The notes: generated by a model not told the origin, from the sequence alone. 64,000 bases of DNA from Paraburkholderia sediminicola (GCF_902859805.1 NZ_CADIKC010000008.1:1-64000), one strand, 5' to 3'; positions 16,193 through 25,009 are shown, numbered from the stretch's first letter. Made by a program: numbers and translations.

Positions 16193-17029
16193 ATGGAAGT
16201 GAGACAGAGCATCAATAGCGAGCACGCGAAGACGCTGGATACCGCCGGGCTGCGCAAGCAGTTCCTCGTCGAAGACGTGTTCGAACGCGACGCGCTGCGG
16301 CTCACGTACAGCCATATCGATCGCATCATTGTGGGCGGCGTGTGGCCGGCCACGCGCGCGGTCGAGGTGCCTACTTCGCTTGGCAAGGCAATCGGCGTCG
16401 GCTATCTGCTGGAACGCCGTGAACTGGGTGCGATCAACATCGGCGGCGATGGCTGGGTCGACGTGGACGGCACGCGCTATACGGTGCGCAACGAAGAGGC
16501 GATCTACATCGGCAAAGGCAAACAGGCCGTCGCGTTCGGCAGCGACGACGCGGCGCGGCCCGCCAGGTTCTACCTGAACTGCGCGCCCGCGCACGAGTCG
16601 CACCCCACCCGCACGATCTCGCTCGCACAGGCCTCGCCCGAAACGCTCGGCGACCCCGCCACGAGCAATCGCCGCACCATCTACAAGTTCATCGTTCCCG
16701 AAGTGCTGCCCACCTGCCAGCTCTCGATGGGTATGACGAAGCTCGAACCGGGCAACCTCTGGAACACGATGCCGTGCCACACGCACGAGCGCCGCATGGA
16801 GGTGTACTTCTATTTCAACGTGGCCGACGACGCGGCCGTCTTCCACATGATGGGCGAACCGAACGAAACGCGGCACATCCTCGTGCATAACGAGCAGGCC
16901 GTGATCTCGCCGAGCTGGTCGATTCACTCGGGCGTTGGCACGCGCGCGTACACGTTCATCTGGGGCATGGTCGGCGAGAACCAGGTGTTCAGCGACATGG
17001 ACCACATTGCGGTGCGCGATCTGCGTTGA
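16193..17029 (+). CDS. kduI: 5-keto-4-deoxyuronate isomerase KduI
   Basis: The 278-residue protein has the exact family length. It is a cupin isomerase that converts 5-keto-4-deoxyuronate to 2,5-diketo-3-deoxygluconate. The metal-binding motif MPCHTHERRMEVY, holding two His and a Glu, is near residue 195. GGAGG precedes the ATG. kduD starts 61 nt downstream, so the two are probably co-transcribed. Confidence 0.95.
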   Translation: MEVRQSINSEHAKTLDTAGLRKQFLVEDVFERDALRLTYSHIDRIIVGGVWPATRAVEVPTSLGKAIGVGYLLERRELGAINIGGDGWVDVDGTRYTVRNEEAIYIGKGKQAVAFGSDDAARPARFYLNCAPAHESHPTRTISLAQASPETLGDPATSNRRTIYKFIVPEVLPTCQLSMGMTKLEPGNLWNTMPCHTHERRMEVYFYFNVADDAAVFHMMGEPNETRHILVHNEQAVISPSWSIHSGVGTRAYTFIWGMVGENQVFSDMDHIAVRDLR

Positions 17030-17090
17030 CGGCACCCATGTTTCCATCCTGGACAGCAGATACCCCAACGTCGCCGAGGACCTACGCACA

Positions 17091-17846
17091 GTGAACAGCT
17101 TCGATCTGACCGGTAAGGTCGCCATCGTCACGGGCAGCAATACGGGCCTCGGTGCGGGCATGGCGGTCGCGCTTGCCACGGCCGGCTGCGACATCGTCGG
17201 CGTGAGTCGCGCGGACGCCGGCGATACGGCCGCGCAAGTCGCCGCGACGGGACGCCGCTTCGCGGATGTGCGCGCCGACCTCGCCTCGATCGCTCCGGTC
17301 GACGATATCGTGCGCGCCGCAGTCGAAGCGTTCGGCCGCGTCGACGTGCTCGTAAACAACGCGGGCATCATCCGCCGCGAGGACGCGCTCGACTTCAGCG
17401 AAGACGACTGGGACGCCGTCATGGACGTCAATCTGAAGAGCGTCTTCTTTCTTTCGCAGGCCGTGGCGCGACAGTTCGTGAAGCAGGAAAGCGGCGGCAA
17501 GATCATCAACGTCGCGTCGATGCTGTCGTTTCAGGGCGGTATTCGCGTGGCGTCGTATACGGCGTCGAAAAGCGGCGTGCTCGGTCTCACGCGGCTGCTC
17601 GCGAACGAGTGGGCCGCGCAAGGCATCAACGTGAACGCGATCGCGCCGGGCTACATGGCCACCGCGAACACGGCGGCGCTGCGCGGCGACACGCAGCGCA
17701 ACGATGAAATCGTCGGACGTATTCCGGCGGGCCGCTGGGGCGCGCCGGCGGATCTCGCGGGACCGGTCGTGTTCCTCGCGTCGTCCGCGTCGAACTACGT
17801 GCACGGCCATACGCTTGCAGTGGACGGCGGCTGGCTCGCGCGCTAG
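17091..17846 (+). CDS. kduD: 2-deoxy-D-gluconate 3-dehydrogenase KduD
   Basis: The 251-residue short-chain dehydrogenase has the cofactor motif TGSNTGLGAGMA, NNAG and the catalytic YTASK, with the active-site Ser in NVASMLS. KduD reduces 2,5-diketo-3-deoxygluconate to 2-keto-3-deoxygluconate, using the product of KduI. I chose the GTG at 17091 (VNSFDLTGKV), which gives the standard length and has GAGGA upstream; the frame is open further upstream through the end of kduI. Confidence 0.93.
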   Translation: MNSFDLTGKVAIVTGSNTGLGAGMAVALATAGCDIVGVSRADAGDTAAQVAATGRRFADVRADLASIAPVDDIVRAAVEAFGRVDVLVNNAGIIRREDALDFSEDDWDAVMDVNLKSVFFLSQAVARQFVKQESGGKIINVASMLSFQGGIRVASYTASKSGVLGLTRLLANEWAAQGINVNAIAPGYMATANTAALRGDTQRNDEIVGRIPAGRWGAPADLAGPVVFLASSASNYVHGHTLAVDGGWLAR

Positions 17847-17968
17847 CGTGATGGCAACAGAGCGGTCACGCGGCTTGCGCGACGCGGTATGCTCTCGGCA
17901 CTGAGAGCGATCGGCATCCGGCAGTGAGCGGGCTTTGATCGGTTTGGCATCAACAGGGAATGACGGAC

Positions 17969-18850
17969 ATGGCAGCAATGGGCAAGCAACGCAAGGACGA
18001 CGACGACGCAAACATGCAGGAAGCGGATAGCGCGGGCGGCATGGCTAACGACCGAGGCGAATCGGCCTCCTCGATCGGCAGGGTCTTCGCGATTCTTGGC
18101 GCGATCGGCGACAGCGGACAGATCGGCATCAGCGAATTGTCGCAGCGGCTCGGCATGTCGAAGACCACCGTACACCGCGTGATCCAGACGCTGAAAGCAC
18201 TCGGCTACGTCACGCAGGAAATCGAAACCGAGCGCTACCGCTTGACGATCCGCCTGTTCGAACTCGGCGCGAAGGCGCTGGAAAGCGTCGACCTCGTGCG
18301 CGAGGCCGACGTCGAGATGCGCCGCATCGGCCAGGTCACGCGCGAGGCAGTCCACCTCGGCGCGTTCGACGAAGACGCCATCATCTACATCCATAAGATC
18401 GACGCCGATTACGGGCTGCGCATGCAGTCGCGAATCGGGCGCCGCAATCCCCTGCACAGCACGGCGATCGGCAAAGTGCTGCTCGCGTGGATGGACCCAG
18501 CCGAAGCGCGCGAGGTCCTCTCGCATGTGGAATTCCGCAAGTCGACGCAAAAGTCGCTCGCCTGTGCCGACGCCGTGTTGAGCATCCTGCCGCGCGTGCG
18601 CGAGCAAGGCTACGGCGAGGACAACGAGGAACAGGAGGAAGGGTTGCAGTGTCTCGCGGTGCCGGTGTTCGACCGCTTCGGCCGCGTGATCGCCGGCCTG
18701 TCGATTTCGTTTCCGACGATGCGTTGCGGCGCCGACACGAAATCGCACTACGTCGCGCTACTCAAGGAATCGGGACTCGCGATCTCGACGCGGCTCGGCT
18801 ATCGCGAAACAACGGCGCCCGAGCGTGTAGCCGTTGAAGGGCTAGGCTGA
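17969..18850 (+). CDS. kdgR: IclR-family transcriptional regulator (KdgR-like)
   Basis: The 293-residue regulator has a hydrophilic N-terminal tail of about 30 residues, then a winged helix-turn-helix (ISELSQRLGMSKTTVHRVIQTL) and a C-terminal IclR effector domain (RNPLHSTAIGKVLLAW, AVPVFDRFGRVIAGLSIS). Its place after kduI-kduD suggests control of this uronate locus, with a ketodeoxy sugar acid as ligand. AGGGA is optimally spaced for the ATG at 17969; the ATG at 17960 directly abuts it. The KdgR name rests on context. Confidence 0.85.
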   Translation: MAAMGKQRKDDDDANMQEADSAGGMANDRGESASSIGRVFAILGAIGDSGQIGISELSQRLGMSKTTVHRVIQTLKALGYVTQEIETERYRLTIRLFELGAKALESVDLVREADVEMRRIGQVTREAVHLGAFDEDAIIYIHKIDADYGLRMQSRIGRRNPLHSTAIGKVLLAWMDPAEAREVLSHVEFRKSTQKSLACADAVLSILPRVREQGYGEDNEEQEEGLQCLAVPVFDRFGRVIAGLSISFPTMRCGADTKSHYVALLKESGLAISTRLGYRETTAPERVAVEGLG

Positions 18851-18860
18851 AAACGGAGAT

Positions 18861-18893
18861 GCCCCGCAAAATTTCGATGAAATTTTGCGGGGC
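18861..18893. terminator. Perfect 15-bp hairpin between convergent genes (bidirectional terminator)
   Basis: GCCCCGCAAAATTTC (18861-18875) pairs perfectly with GAAATTTTGCGGGGC (18879-18893) across a 3-nt loop. It lies between the IclR gene and the TauD-like gene. The stem carries its own A/T run on each side, so it can end transcription in both directions. Confidence 0.8.
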
Positions 18894-18917
18894 GCATGCA
18901 TAAGCGGTCCGCAACGT

Positions 18918-19850
18918 TCAGGCAGCTTTCACAGCCGGATTCGGTTCGACGCTGCGCGTAAAGCTGCGGCGACCGTCGACGCTCACCGGCACGTCACCCT
19001 TCAGCGTCACGCGACGCACCACGCGATGAGCATCGCCGTAGTCGTTGACAGCGTAGTGCTGGGTCGCGCGGTTGTCCCAGATCGCGACGTCACCTGTCTG
19101 CCAGCGCCAGCGCACGATGTTCTCGAGACGCGTCACGTAGGCCTGCAGCAGTTCCAGCACATGCGCCGATGCGCTCGGCGTGAGGCCGACAAAACTCTTC
19201 ACGAAATGCCCGAGAATCAGCGTCTTTTCGCCGGATTCCGGATGCACGCGCACGACCGGATGCTCGGTCTCATAGCGTGTCGAGAGGAACACCTCGCGAT
19301 AGCGTTTGAGCGCTTCGGCGTCACGTCCGCGCTCGCCGACGTTGCCGTAGTTCGCGTAGTCGTATTCATTGCTGTGCACGGCCCACAATTGCTCGGCGAG
19401 CGCTTTGAGCGGCGGCGGCAGATCGTCGTAAGCGGTGGCCGTGTTAGCCCAGACGGTATCGCCGCCCACATCCGGAATCGTCACGCCGCGCAGGATCGAC
19501 GCTTGCGGATATGCATCGACGAAAGTCACGTCCGTATGCCACGAATTTGCGCGACCGCCGCGATGTGAATCGAGTTCGAGCAGATAATCGGTGCCATCCA
19601 CCACCGGCACCGTGGGATGCGAGACCGGTTCGCCAAGCAGCCTGGCGAAGGCTTCCTGATCGGCATCCTCCAGATGCGCCTGGCCGCGGAAAAAGATCAC
19701 CTTGTGACGTACCAGCGCAGCGCGAATCGCTTCGACCGTTGTCGATTCAAGCTGTCCCGACAGGCGCACGCCACGAATTTCCGCGCCAATGCGGCCGGTG
19801 ACGGGATGAATGTCCAACGCGTTGGACGTCGCGAGACTGAGATTCGACAT
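18918..19850 (-). CDS. TauD/TfdA-family Fe(II)/2-oxoglutarate dioxygenase
   Basis: The 310-residue protein has the dioxygenase metal triad: His and Asp in SWHTDVTF (about residue 105) and the distal His in ATQHYAVNDY (about residue 260), with the 2-oxoglutarate-binding Arg in HRVVRRVTL. Members oxidise taurine, aliphatic sulfonates or sulfates, or aryloxy acids. The SsuABC-like importer at 9.2-12 kb would be a natural partner, but the two are not adjacent. The start is the ATG at 19850, with AGGAG 9 nt upstream. Confidence 0.88.
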   Translation of the reverse strand: MSNLSLATSNALDIHPVTGRIGAEIRGVRLSGQLESTTVEAIRAALVRHKVIFFRGQAHLEDADQEAFARLLGEPVSHPTVPVVDGTDYLLELDSHRGGRANSWHTDVTFVDAYPQASILRGVTIPDVGGDTVWANTATAYDDLPPPLKALAEQLWAVHSNEYDYANYGNVGERGRDAEALKRYREVFLSTRYETEHPVVRVHPESGEKTLILGHFVKSFVGLTPSASAHVLELLQAYVTRLENIVRWRWQTGDVAIWDNRATQHYAVNDYGDAHRVVRRVTLKGDVPVSVDGRRSFTRSVEPNPAVKAA

Positions 19851-20021
19851 GCGATGCAACTCCTGGGTTTAAGGACGAGACAGGTCAGCGCACCGGTTGA
19901 ATCAACACTTGAGTGGTTCGGCCTGCTGAATCGATAAACCATTATCGGCAGGGTGAGCGCCGCGAATCTATCGCGCTTTGGACACTTGATAGAAGCGCTT
20001 TTTATATCGTTATCAGTTTTC

Positions 20022-20876
20022 TCACGCGACGTCGCTTACTTCCCGCAACGCGTCCATATCGATCACGGTGATCCGGCTATAGCGCACGTCCACGATGCCC
20101 TGCTGCACCAGCCAACGCAGTTCCTTATTGATGCTTTGCCGGGAAGCAGCCAATAACGCGGCGAGGTCCTCCTGCGAGAGCTTGATCGTCAACTCCACGC
20201 CCCGCTCCGTTTTCTTGCCGTGCCATTCGGCAAGCCCAAGTAACTGATCCGCGAGGCGCGCGCGGAATCCGGCCAACGCCGTCTTGCCCATCCGGCTATG
20301 CAGCGCCCGGCTTCGCAGGCAGATCAGATCGAGCACGTTGCGCAACAACGCGGGCTCGCGAGCGAACAGTTCGAATAGTGCGCTGCCGGGAATGTGGAAC
20401 AGTGTCGTCGAGCCGTGCGCGCGCTGGTCGTGCATCGAGCCGCGCCGGTCCATCACCGGAATGAAGTTGATGACTTCGTTCGGCCACATGTACACCGCAA
20501 CCGCGCGCACGCCGGCCGAGTTGGTCCAGCTCATTTCGATCGCGCCGGAGAGGACGACCTGGATGTCGTCGCACGCTTCATCGCGCGCGAAGATCAACTC
20601 GCCGTTGGTCCAGGTGCGCAATTGGCCGGCGTCGCATAACGCGTCGATTGCGTGCGCGGGCCAACTTTTCAGGCACGCGTTCGCGGTGAAAGCCGCGTGA
20701 ATTGCGGCACGAACGCTTACGTCGAGCGAGCGGCCGTCACGCCGCGATGAGAACAACGGTGCGGGCCACGCAGGCGGCGGGCGTACGGAAAGCGCTGCAG
20801 AAGGCGGCCTTGCGGAGCGCACGACGGATGGCCGCCCCACGGAATCCTGGTTGAATGCTTCGGTAATTGTGCTCAT
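20022..20876 (-). CDS. Crp/Fnr-family transcriptional regulator
   Basis: The 284-residue regulator has a Pro/Ser/Arg-rich N-terminal extension of about 50 residues, a cyclic-nucleotide-binding-like beta barrel (GELIFARDEACDDIQVVLSGAIEM) and a C-terminal helix-turn-helix (LSQEDLAALLAASRQSINKELRWL). The FNR iron-sulfur cysteine pattern is absent, so it is neither a classic FNR nor a clear CRP. It is oriented with the cytochrome b561 gene and lies about 270 nt downstream of it. Targets are unknown. Confidence 0.85.
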   Translation of the reverse strand: MSTITEAFNQDSVGRPSVVRSARPPSAALSVRPPPAWPAPLFSSRRDGRSLDVSVRAAIHAAFTANACLKSWPAHAIDALCDAGQLRTWTNGELIFARDEACDDIQVVLSGAIEMSWTNSAGVRAVAVYMWPNEVINFIPVMDRRGSMHDQRAHGSTTLFHIPGSALFELFAREPALLRNVLDLICLRSRALHSRMGKTALAGFRARLADQLLGLAEWHGKKTERGVELTIKLSQEDLAALLAASRQSINKELRWLVQQGIVDVRYSRITVIDMDALREVSDVA

Positions 20877-21146
20877 GGCTGACCGGCAAGAGATGCGGTT
20901 GGACCTGAATGACTGACAGACAGTCGGTCCACTGATCTAACCAGTGTTAGCGGCGCGCGTAAAAGACTTGTTTTTTATGTGCTTATCACGCACTCGGGAG
21001 TGCGATCGCGCGCCGATGCAATGACGTCGGAATAGCCACGATCCAGGCATCGGGAGGGATATCGGGGGGTCCAGCTAGCCGCGGACAGAACGCGGCTCAA
21101 ATACGAACAACACGCGAACAACACGCCGCTGACGCACACTAACGAA

Positions 21147-21701
21147 TCACGGCAGCATCCGCTGCAATGTCTGATCCTTGAGCACGAAACGATGAAACAG
21201 CGCCGCCACGATATGCAGTGCAATTAGCGCGAACAACACCCAGGCCAGATAGCCATGAATGTCGCCCATTTCATGTCCCACTGGCGAGCCTACTGCCGAG
21301 ATGCTGGGATACGGCAGCACACCGAGCAGCTTGACGGACCATCCACGCGAAGACGCGTTGGCCCATCCCAGCAGAGGCACAGCCACCAGCGCGAGATAAA
21401 GAAGACCGTGTGTGATGTGCGAAACGACACGGAAGAAAGGTGACAGCGATGCAGGCGCTGGCGTGTGCGTGAGACGCCAGACGATTCTCACCACCACGGC
21501 GGTAATCAGCGTTGCACCCACGCCGAGATGCCACGCGATCAAACCATCGGGCCGCGTGCCTTTATGAATATCCGGCATCGTCCAACCGATCACGAACTGC
21601 GCGGCGATCAATAAAACCACCAGCCAGTGAAGAAACCTGGCTACACCGTCATAGCCTGATGCATAGCGCGAGAAACTAGCCGGGTCCGTTCGCATGGTCA
21701 T
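21147..21701 (-). CDS. Cytochrome b561 (prokaryotic type)
   Basis: The 184-residue inner-membrane protein has four membrane helices. Candidate haem ligands are in FLHWLVVLL (helix 1), IAWHLGVGA, SHITHGLLYL and GYLAWVLFALIALHIVAALFHRF. It is expected to pass electrons between ubiquinol and periplasmic acceptors. A PmrA-like box with the geometry seen upstream of the hopanoid operons lies at 21789-21821, about 80 nt upstream of the likely message start to ATG. This suggests shared control. Confidence 0.9.
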   Translation of the reverse strand: MTMRTDPASFSRYASGYDGVARFLHWLVVLLIAAQFVIGWTMPDIHKGTRPDGLIAWHLGVGATLITAVVVRIVWRLTHTPAPASLSPFFRVVSHITHGLLYLALVAVPLLGWANASSRGWSVKLLGVLPYPSISAVGSPVGHEMGDIHGYLAWVLFALIALHIVAALFHRFVLKDQTLQRMLP

Positions 21702-21788
21702 GAGAATGTGTTATTGGCAGTGAAGCCGTTGGATGGAGAAAGCTTATTTGCGCCGAGGATACACACGTTGTGGGCGTACTTAAGCAGG

Positions 21789-21821
21789 ATGCTACGGATC
21801 AAACCTTAAGAAAAGCTGATG
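21789..21821 (-). promoter_or_regulatory. Candidate response-regulator box plus -10 element driving cytochrome b561
   Basis: On the minus strand: CATCAG (21821-21816), 5 nt, CTTAAG (21810-21805), 10 nt (GTTTGATCCG), TAGCAT (21794-21789). The spacing matches the hopanoid operon sites, and the 10-nt spacer resembles that of hpnJ. The first hexamer is weaker. A second CTTAAG lies at 21779-21784. Confidence 0.45.
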
Positions 21822-22242
21822 CCGTGTATGACGATTTTCTTCACGCGTATGAGGCCGCAACGCGTCAGCGACCACATAAAAAGTGTAAATCACAACACAT
21901 CGCGTCAACTCCATCCCTAGTCTGCAACTGAATGTATCCGTCAGGCATACGCGTGCGGCGTTGCTACGCTCTGCCCGCGTCAGTTGTTCATATGCATGTG
22001 TTTCAACCTGCCCGAGCATCGCGGATGCGTGAAGGCCCGACGGTTTTCATAGCGCGCTCAACGGGTTGCCCATCAATTTCCCGCTAGCAGAACGACTAAT
22101 CGCAGCGCTGCAACGCGTCCCCACACCGTGTCACACGCGTGGCCGGCACGCGAATGAATCGACACGTCCTGTTACACACGAACACACCGGTAATCCAGAC
22201 GCTCAGTAGAGTTCGATCAAACGCAAAAGGGAAGGCAACGTC
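21822..22242. other. Intergenic stretch with no recognisable gene
   Basis: I see no credible coding frame or RNA gene here. The last 40 nt hold the leader and ribosome binding site (GGGAAGG) of the small lipoprotein gene. The region also carries the divergent promoters for cytochrome b561 and that gene. Confidence 0.5.
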
Positions 22243-22368
22243 ATGAAACGAATTTTCGCGCTGGTGCTGTTGGCTGTCACCCTCGGGAGTGTATTGGGCG
22301 GTTGCATCGTCGTACCAGAGGGCGGCTATCACGACCATGACCACTACCACGATCACGACCATTACTAA
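22243..22368 (+). CDS. Tiny His-rich lipoprotein (41 residues)
   Basis: The ORF encodes a lipoprotein signal (MKRIFALVLLAVTLGSVLGG) with a lipobox ending at Cys21. The mature peptide of 21 residues ends in alternating His, Asp and Tyr (HDHDHYHDHDHY). GGGAAGG lies 8 nt before the ATG. After processing it would be a lipid-anchored, metal-binding-like peptide. It is followed 60 nt later by another secreted His-rich protein in the same orientation. The function is unknown; zinc, nickel or copper binding is a guess from composition. Confidence 0.7.
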   Translation: MKRIFALVLLAVTLGSVLGGCIVVPEGGYHDHDHYHDHDHY

Positions 22369-22428
22369 GTACTAAGCGCTGCCCGCGCGGCGCACTCCAC
22401 TCTCAATCGTAAAACCCGAGAATAAAAC

Positions 22429-22821
22429 ATGAGCAATTCACGAAACCGCTGGCTGTCCATGGCGATCGTTGCAGGTCTGGGGATCGGTGCATCTTCTGTC
22501 GCGTTGGCGCACGTCGACGTCGGCGTGAACATCGGCATTCCGGGCGTGGCCTATGCGCCTGCTCCAGTCTATGAGCCGCCTCCGCCTGTCTACGCACCCG
22601 CTCCGCCGGTGGTGGTAGTGAGTCCGGGCTGGTACGGCGAGCGCTATTACGACGGTCACCGCTACTGGGAACGACGCGAGTGGGAAGAACGCCATCACGA
22701 GCGCGAGTGGCATGACGCGCGCGGCTATCGCGATGGACCGCACGGCGACTGGCACGGCCACGACGGCGACCATGGCGATTGGCACGGCCATGGCGACGAC
22801 CACGGCCGGGGCGACCACTAA
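22429..22821 (+). CDS. Secreted Pro/His-rich protein with PXPV-type repeats
   Basis: The 130-residue protein has a signal peptide (cleavage after VALA, about residue 27), a proline-rich segment with APAPVYEPPPPVY-like repeats and an aromatic/charged middle (YYDGHRYWERREW). The tail repeats GDWHGHDGDHGDWHGH, rich in His, Gly and Asp. It is probably periplasmic or outer-membrane associated. Proteins with this layout are common in Burkholderiaceae but uncharacterised. It may form an operon with the tiny lipoprotein upstream. Confidence 0.8.
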   Translation: MSNSRNRWLSMAIVAGLGIGASSVALAHVDVGVNIGIPGVAYAPAPVYEPPPPVYAPAPPVVVVSPGWYGERYYDGHRYWERREWEERHHEREWHDARGYRDGPHGDWHGHDGDHGDWHGHGDDHGRGDH

Positions 22822-22896
22822 TGCATGGGCCGGAGCAGCGTCACTGACACCGGCCTGCGCAGGCATTCGCGCCACACCTTTTTTAGGAGCGACGAT

Positions 22897-23145
22897 TTGC
22901 TACGCAATGATCCACGGCGTGTAAGCGCACAAATCGACGGAACGCTTATCTCCGCCGAATACAGCGAACAAACCGGCCAATTGTGTTTGCGTCAGGACGG
23001 CGCCGTGCTCCGCGAATGGTTTCCCCCTCATTCGTGGATTGCGATTGCATCGGTAGCCGGAGCGGGGCACTGGGGTACGCGGCCCACCGACGACGACCTT
23101 CACGCCCTGCTGCGCAACGAGATGACCTTGTTGCGCACGCCGTAA
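22897..23145 (+). CDS. Small hypothetical protein (82 residues), TTG start
   Basis: The frame is open from 22825, but AGGAG is placed 7 nt before a TTG at 22897, giving LLRNDPRRVSAQIDGT as the N-terminus. The protein is soluble and mixed alpha/beta in character (LCLRQDGAVLREWFPPHSW). I do not recognise a family. It follows the PXPV protein by 75 nt and ends at a strong terminator, so it is likely the last gene of this small operon. Confidence 0.55.
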   Translation: MLRNDPRRVSAQIDGTLISAEYSEQTGQLCLRQDGAVLREWFPPHSWIAIASVAGAGHWGTRPTDDDLHALLRNEMTLLRTP

Positions 23146-23178
23146 CCGCGTGTGACCGCACGTGCCGGACACGAAAAA

Positions 23179-23213
23179 AGGCCGGTCATCGGACTTGTCC
23201 CGATGACCGGCCT
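23179..23213 (+). terminator. Strong hairpin terminator after the small envelope gene group
   Basis: AGGCCGGTCATCGG (23179-23192) pairs with CCGATGACCGGCCT (23200-23213) over a 7-nt loop. A-rich sequence precedes it and CTTGTTT follows. Confidence 0.75.
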
Positions 23214-23320
23214 CTTGTTTCCATCTTGCTTCCAACCCGCAGATATTCGACAAGCCGAACTGCGCAGCAATGATCCGCGTGTTCTGTTGTGCCCTATCGT
23301 TGAGCTCTGTCGTTGAGCTC

Positions 23321-23569
23321 TTAACGCGCGTTATAGATCGGCGGCGAATAGGAGCTTACCGACATGTCATTGCCATGACCTGCTTGCCACGTCCCACGAC
23401 TGGCCGAACCATAACCGCTGGTATCGGCTTGAGTTGTGCCCTGCTGCGTGGAAACTTGCGCTTGCGCGCCCTGCGCGTCTTGCGGGGCCGGCTGATTCGA
23501 TTGCGCAAACGAAGCGATCGGGGCGCCAAGAACAACGGCAATAGCAACAGCTTTGATGAGCGATTTCAT
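23321..23569 (-). CDS. Small secreted protein (DUF4148-like N-terminus)
   Basis: The 82-residue product has a signal peptide (MKSLIKAVAIAVVLGAPIAS, cleavage after SFA) and a Gln/Ala/Ser-rich low-complexity mature part ending SSYSPPIYNAR. The N-terminus resembles the many small exported DUF4148 proteins of Burkholderiaceae, as I remember them. The function is unknown. A 13-bp direct duplication (TCGTTGAGCTCTG/T at 23297 and 23310) overlaps the stop codon. Region 23570-23836 upstream holds no convincing gene. Confidence 0.7.
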   Translation of the reverse strand: MKSLIKAVAIAVVLGAPIASFAQSNQPAPQDAQGAQAQVSTQQGTTQADTSGYGSASRGTWQAGHGNDMSVSSYSPPIYNAR

Positions 23570-23836
23570 GAAACCACCTCTAGAGAATGTCTTTTACGCG
23601 CTGCAGATGTCACATATCGTGCAGTCGGTGGAGGCAGTCTAGGGGTCCATCAGGCGCGGATAAATCCTCCATTCCTGAATTCAGTGTTGCTTTTGAGACG
23701 ACAATCGCGAAAGCCCGCCCGTCAAGGGTTTGCCGGAATGCGCGTGTTCCGCCGGGCGTCGCCTCAGCGAAAATTTCCCGCGCGCATTCTATAAACGCTG
23801 ACGACACAAAGTTGCGCGCGCAGATCGCCGTCACGC

Positions 23837-25009
23837 TTATACGGCGGCGATGCCCACATAGTTCTCCGCCATCGCGGTAGCGGCCGCACGCGACGTGGTC
23901 ACGTATTCGAGTTCGGCCACCTGCAACTGCTGTTCGAACGGCGATGCGCCTTCAATGCGGTGCATCATGCTCGTCATCCAGTACGAGAAATGCTCTGCGC
24001 GCCAGATACGCTTGAGCGCGGTTGCACTGTAACCGTCGAGCAGATCGGTGCGATTTTCGACGTAGAACGCGTTCAGCGCCTGGGTCAACACACGCACGTC
24101 GGCAACGGCGAGGTTCATGCCCTTCGCGCCGGTGGGCGGCACGATATGCGCGGCGTCGCCGGCGAGAAAGAGCCGGCCATGCTGCATCGTCGCCGACACG
24201 AAACTGCGCATGCCGACAATATTCTTCTGGAAGATCTTGCCGTCCACGATGTGCTGGCCGTCGTGTGAATCGACGCGCGCGTGCAGCTCGGCCCAGATGC
24301 GATCGTCGGACCAGTTGTCGACGGAATCCTTGGGATCACACTGGAAATACATGCGCTGCACGTTCGCCGAGCGCGTGCTGACCAGCGCAAAACCGCGATC
24401 GTGCCGCGCGTAGATCAATTCTTCCGACGACGGCGGCCCTTCGCACAGAATGCCGAACCAGCCGAACGGATAGACGCGCTCGAAATCTTTGCGCAGTGCC
24501 TGCGGAATCGATGCACGCGACACACCTTGCGAGCCGTCGCAGCCGATCACGAAGTCGCATTGCAATTCGCACGCTTCACCTTCGTGGCGATAGCGGATCG
24601 ACGGCTGATTGGTATCGATACCGTGCAGCGACGTCTCCGTCACGCCGAAACGCAAGGCCCCGTCCGCAGCGAGGCGCGCGGCGACCAGATCCTTGATGAC
24701 TTCGTGCTGCGCGTAGACCGTGATCGAATGGCCGGTGAGTCCGGTCAGATCGATACGGCGCCGCTTGCCTTCGAAAGCCAGTTCAAAGCCGTGGTGCAGC
24801 GCCCCTTCGGCCTTCATGCGCGCGCCGACACCTGCCTCGGTGAGCAGGTCCATCGTGCCCTGTTCGAGGACGCCGGCGCGGATAGTGGATTCGATCTGTT
24901 CGCGAGTGCGCGATTCGAGCACGACCGAGTCGATGCCGCGCAAGTGAAGAAGATGGGAAAGAAGCAGGCCTGCAGGCCCGGCACCGATGATGCCAACTTG
25001 GGTGCGCAT
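23837..25009 (-). CDS. pobA: 4-hydroxybenzoate 3-monooxygenase (PobA)
   Basis: The 390-residue flavoprotein has the usual PobA length. It shows the FAD motif GIIGAGPAG at residues 6-14, RAGVLEQGT, the DG motif CDFVIGCDGSQGVSR and GDAAHIVPPTGAKGMNLA. It hydroxylates 4-hydroxybenzoate to protocatechuate using NADPH and O2. The ATG at 25009 has GGAGACAACTC upstream; the frame is open to 25075 without support. No pobR or pca genes are in the window. The nearest regulator, a TetR gene, is 175 nt upstream in the same orientation. Confidence 0.95.
   Translation of the reverse strand: MRTQVGIIGAGPAGLLLSHLLHLRGIDSVVLESRTREQIESTIRAGVLEQGTMDLLTEAGVGARMKAEGALHHGFELAFEGKRRRIDLTGLTGHSITVYAQHEVIKDLVAARLAADGALRFGVTETSLHGIDTNQPSIRYRHEGEACELQCDFVIGCDGSQGVSRASIPQALRKDFERVYPFGWFGILCEGPPSSEELIYARHDRGFALVSTRSANVQRMYFQCDPKDSVDNWSDDRIWAELHARVDSHDGQHIVDGKIFQKNIVGMRSFVSATMQHGRLFLAGDAAHIVPPTGAKGMNLAVADVRVLTQALNAFYVENRTDLLDGYSATALKRIWRAEHFSYWMTSMMHRIEGASPFEQQLQVAELEYVTTSRAAATAMAENYVGIAAV

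Noticed and set aside
23297..23322. 13-bp tandem duplication overlapping the stop of the small secreted protein gene
   Set aside because: Two copies only, within an AT-poor intergenic edge; too short and common to call an element.
23570..23836. Open frames on both strands upstream of the pobA stop
   Set aside because: None has a ribosome binding site or protein-like composition; they are most likely non-coding.
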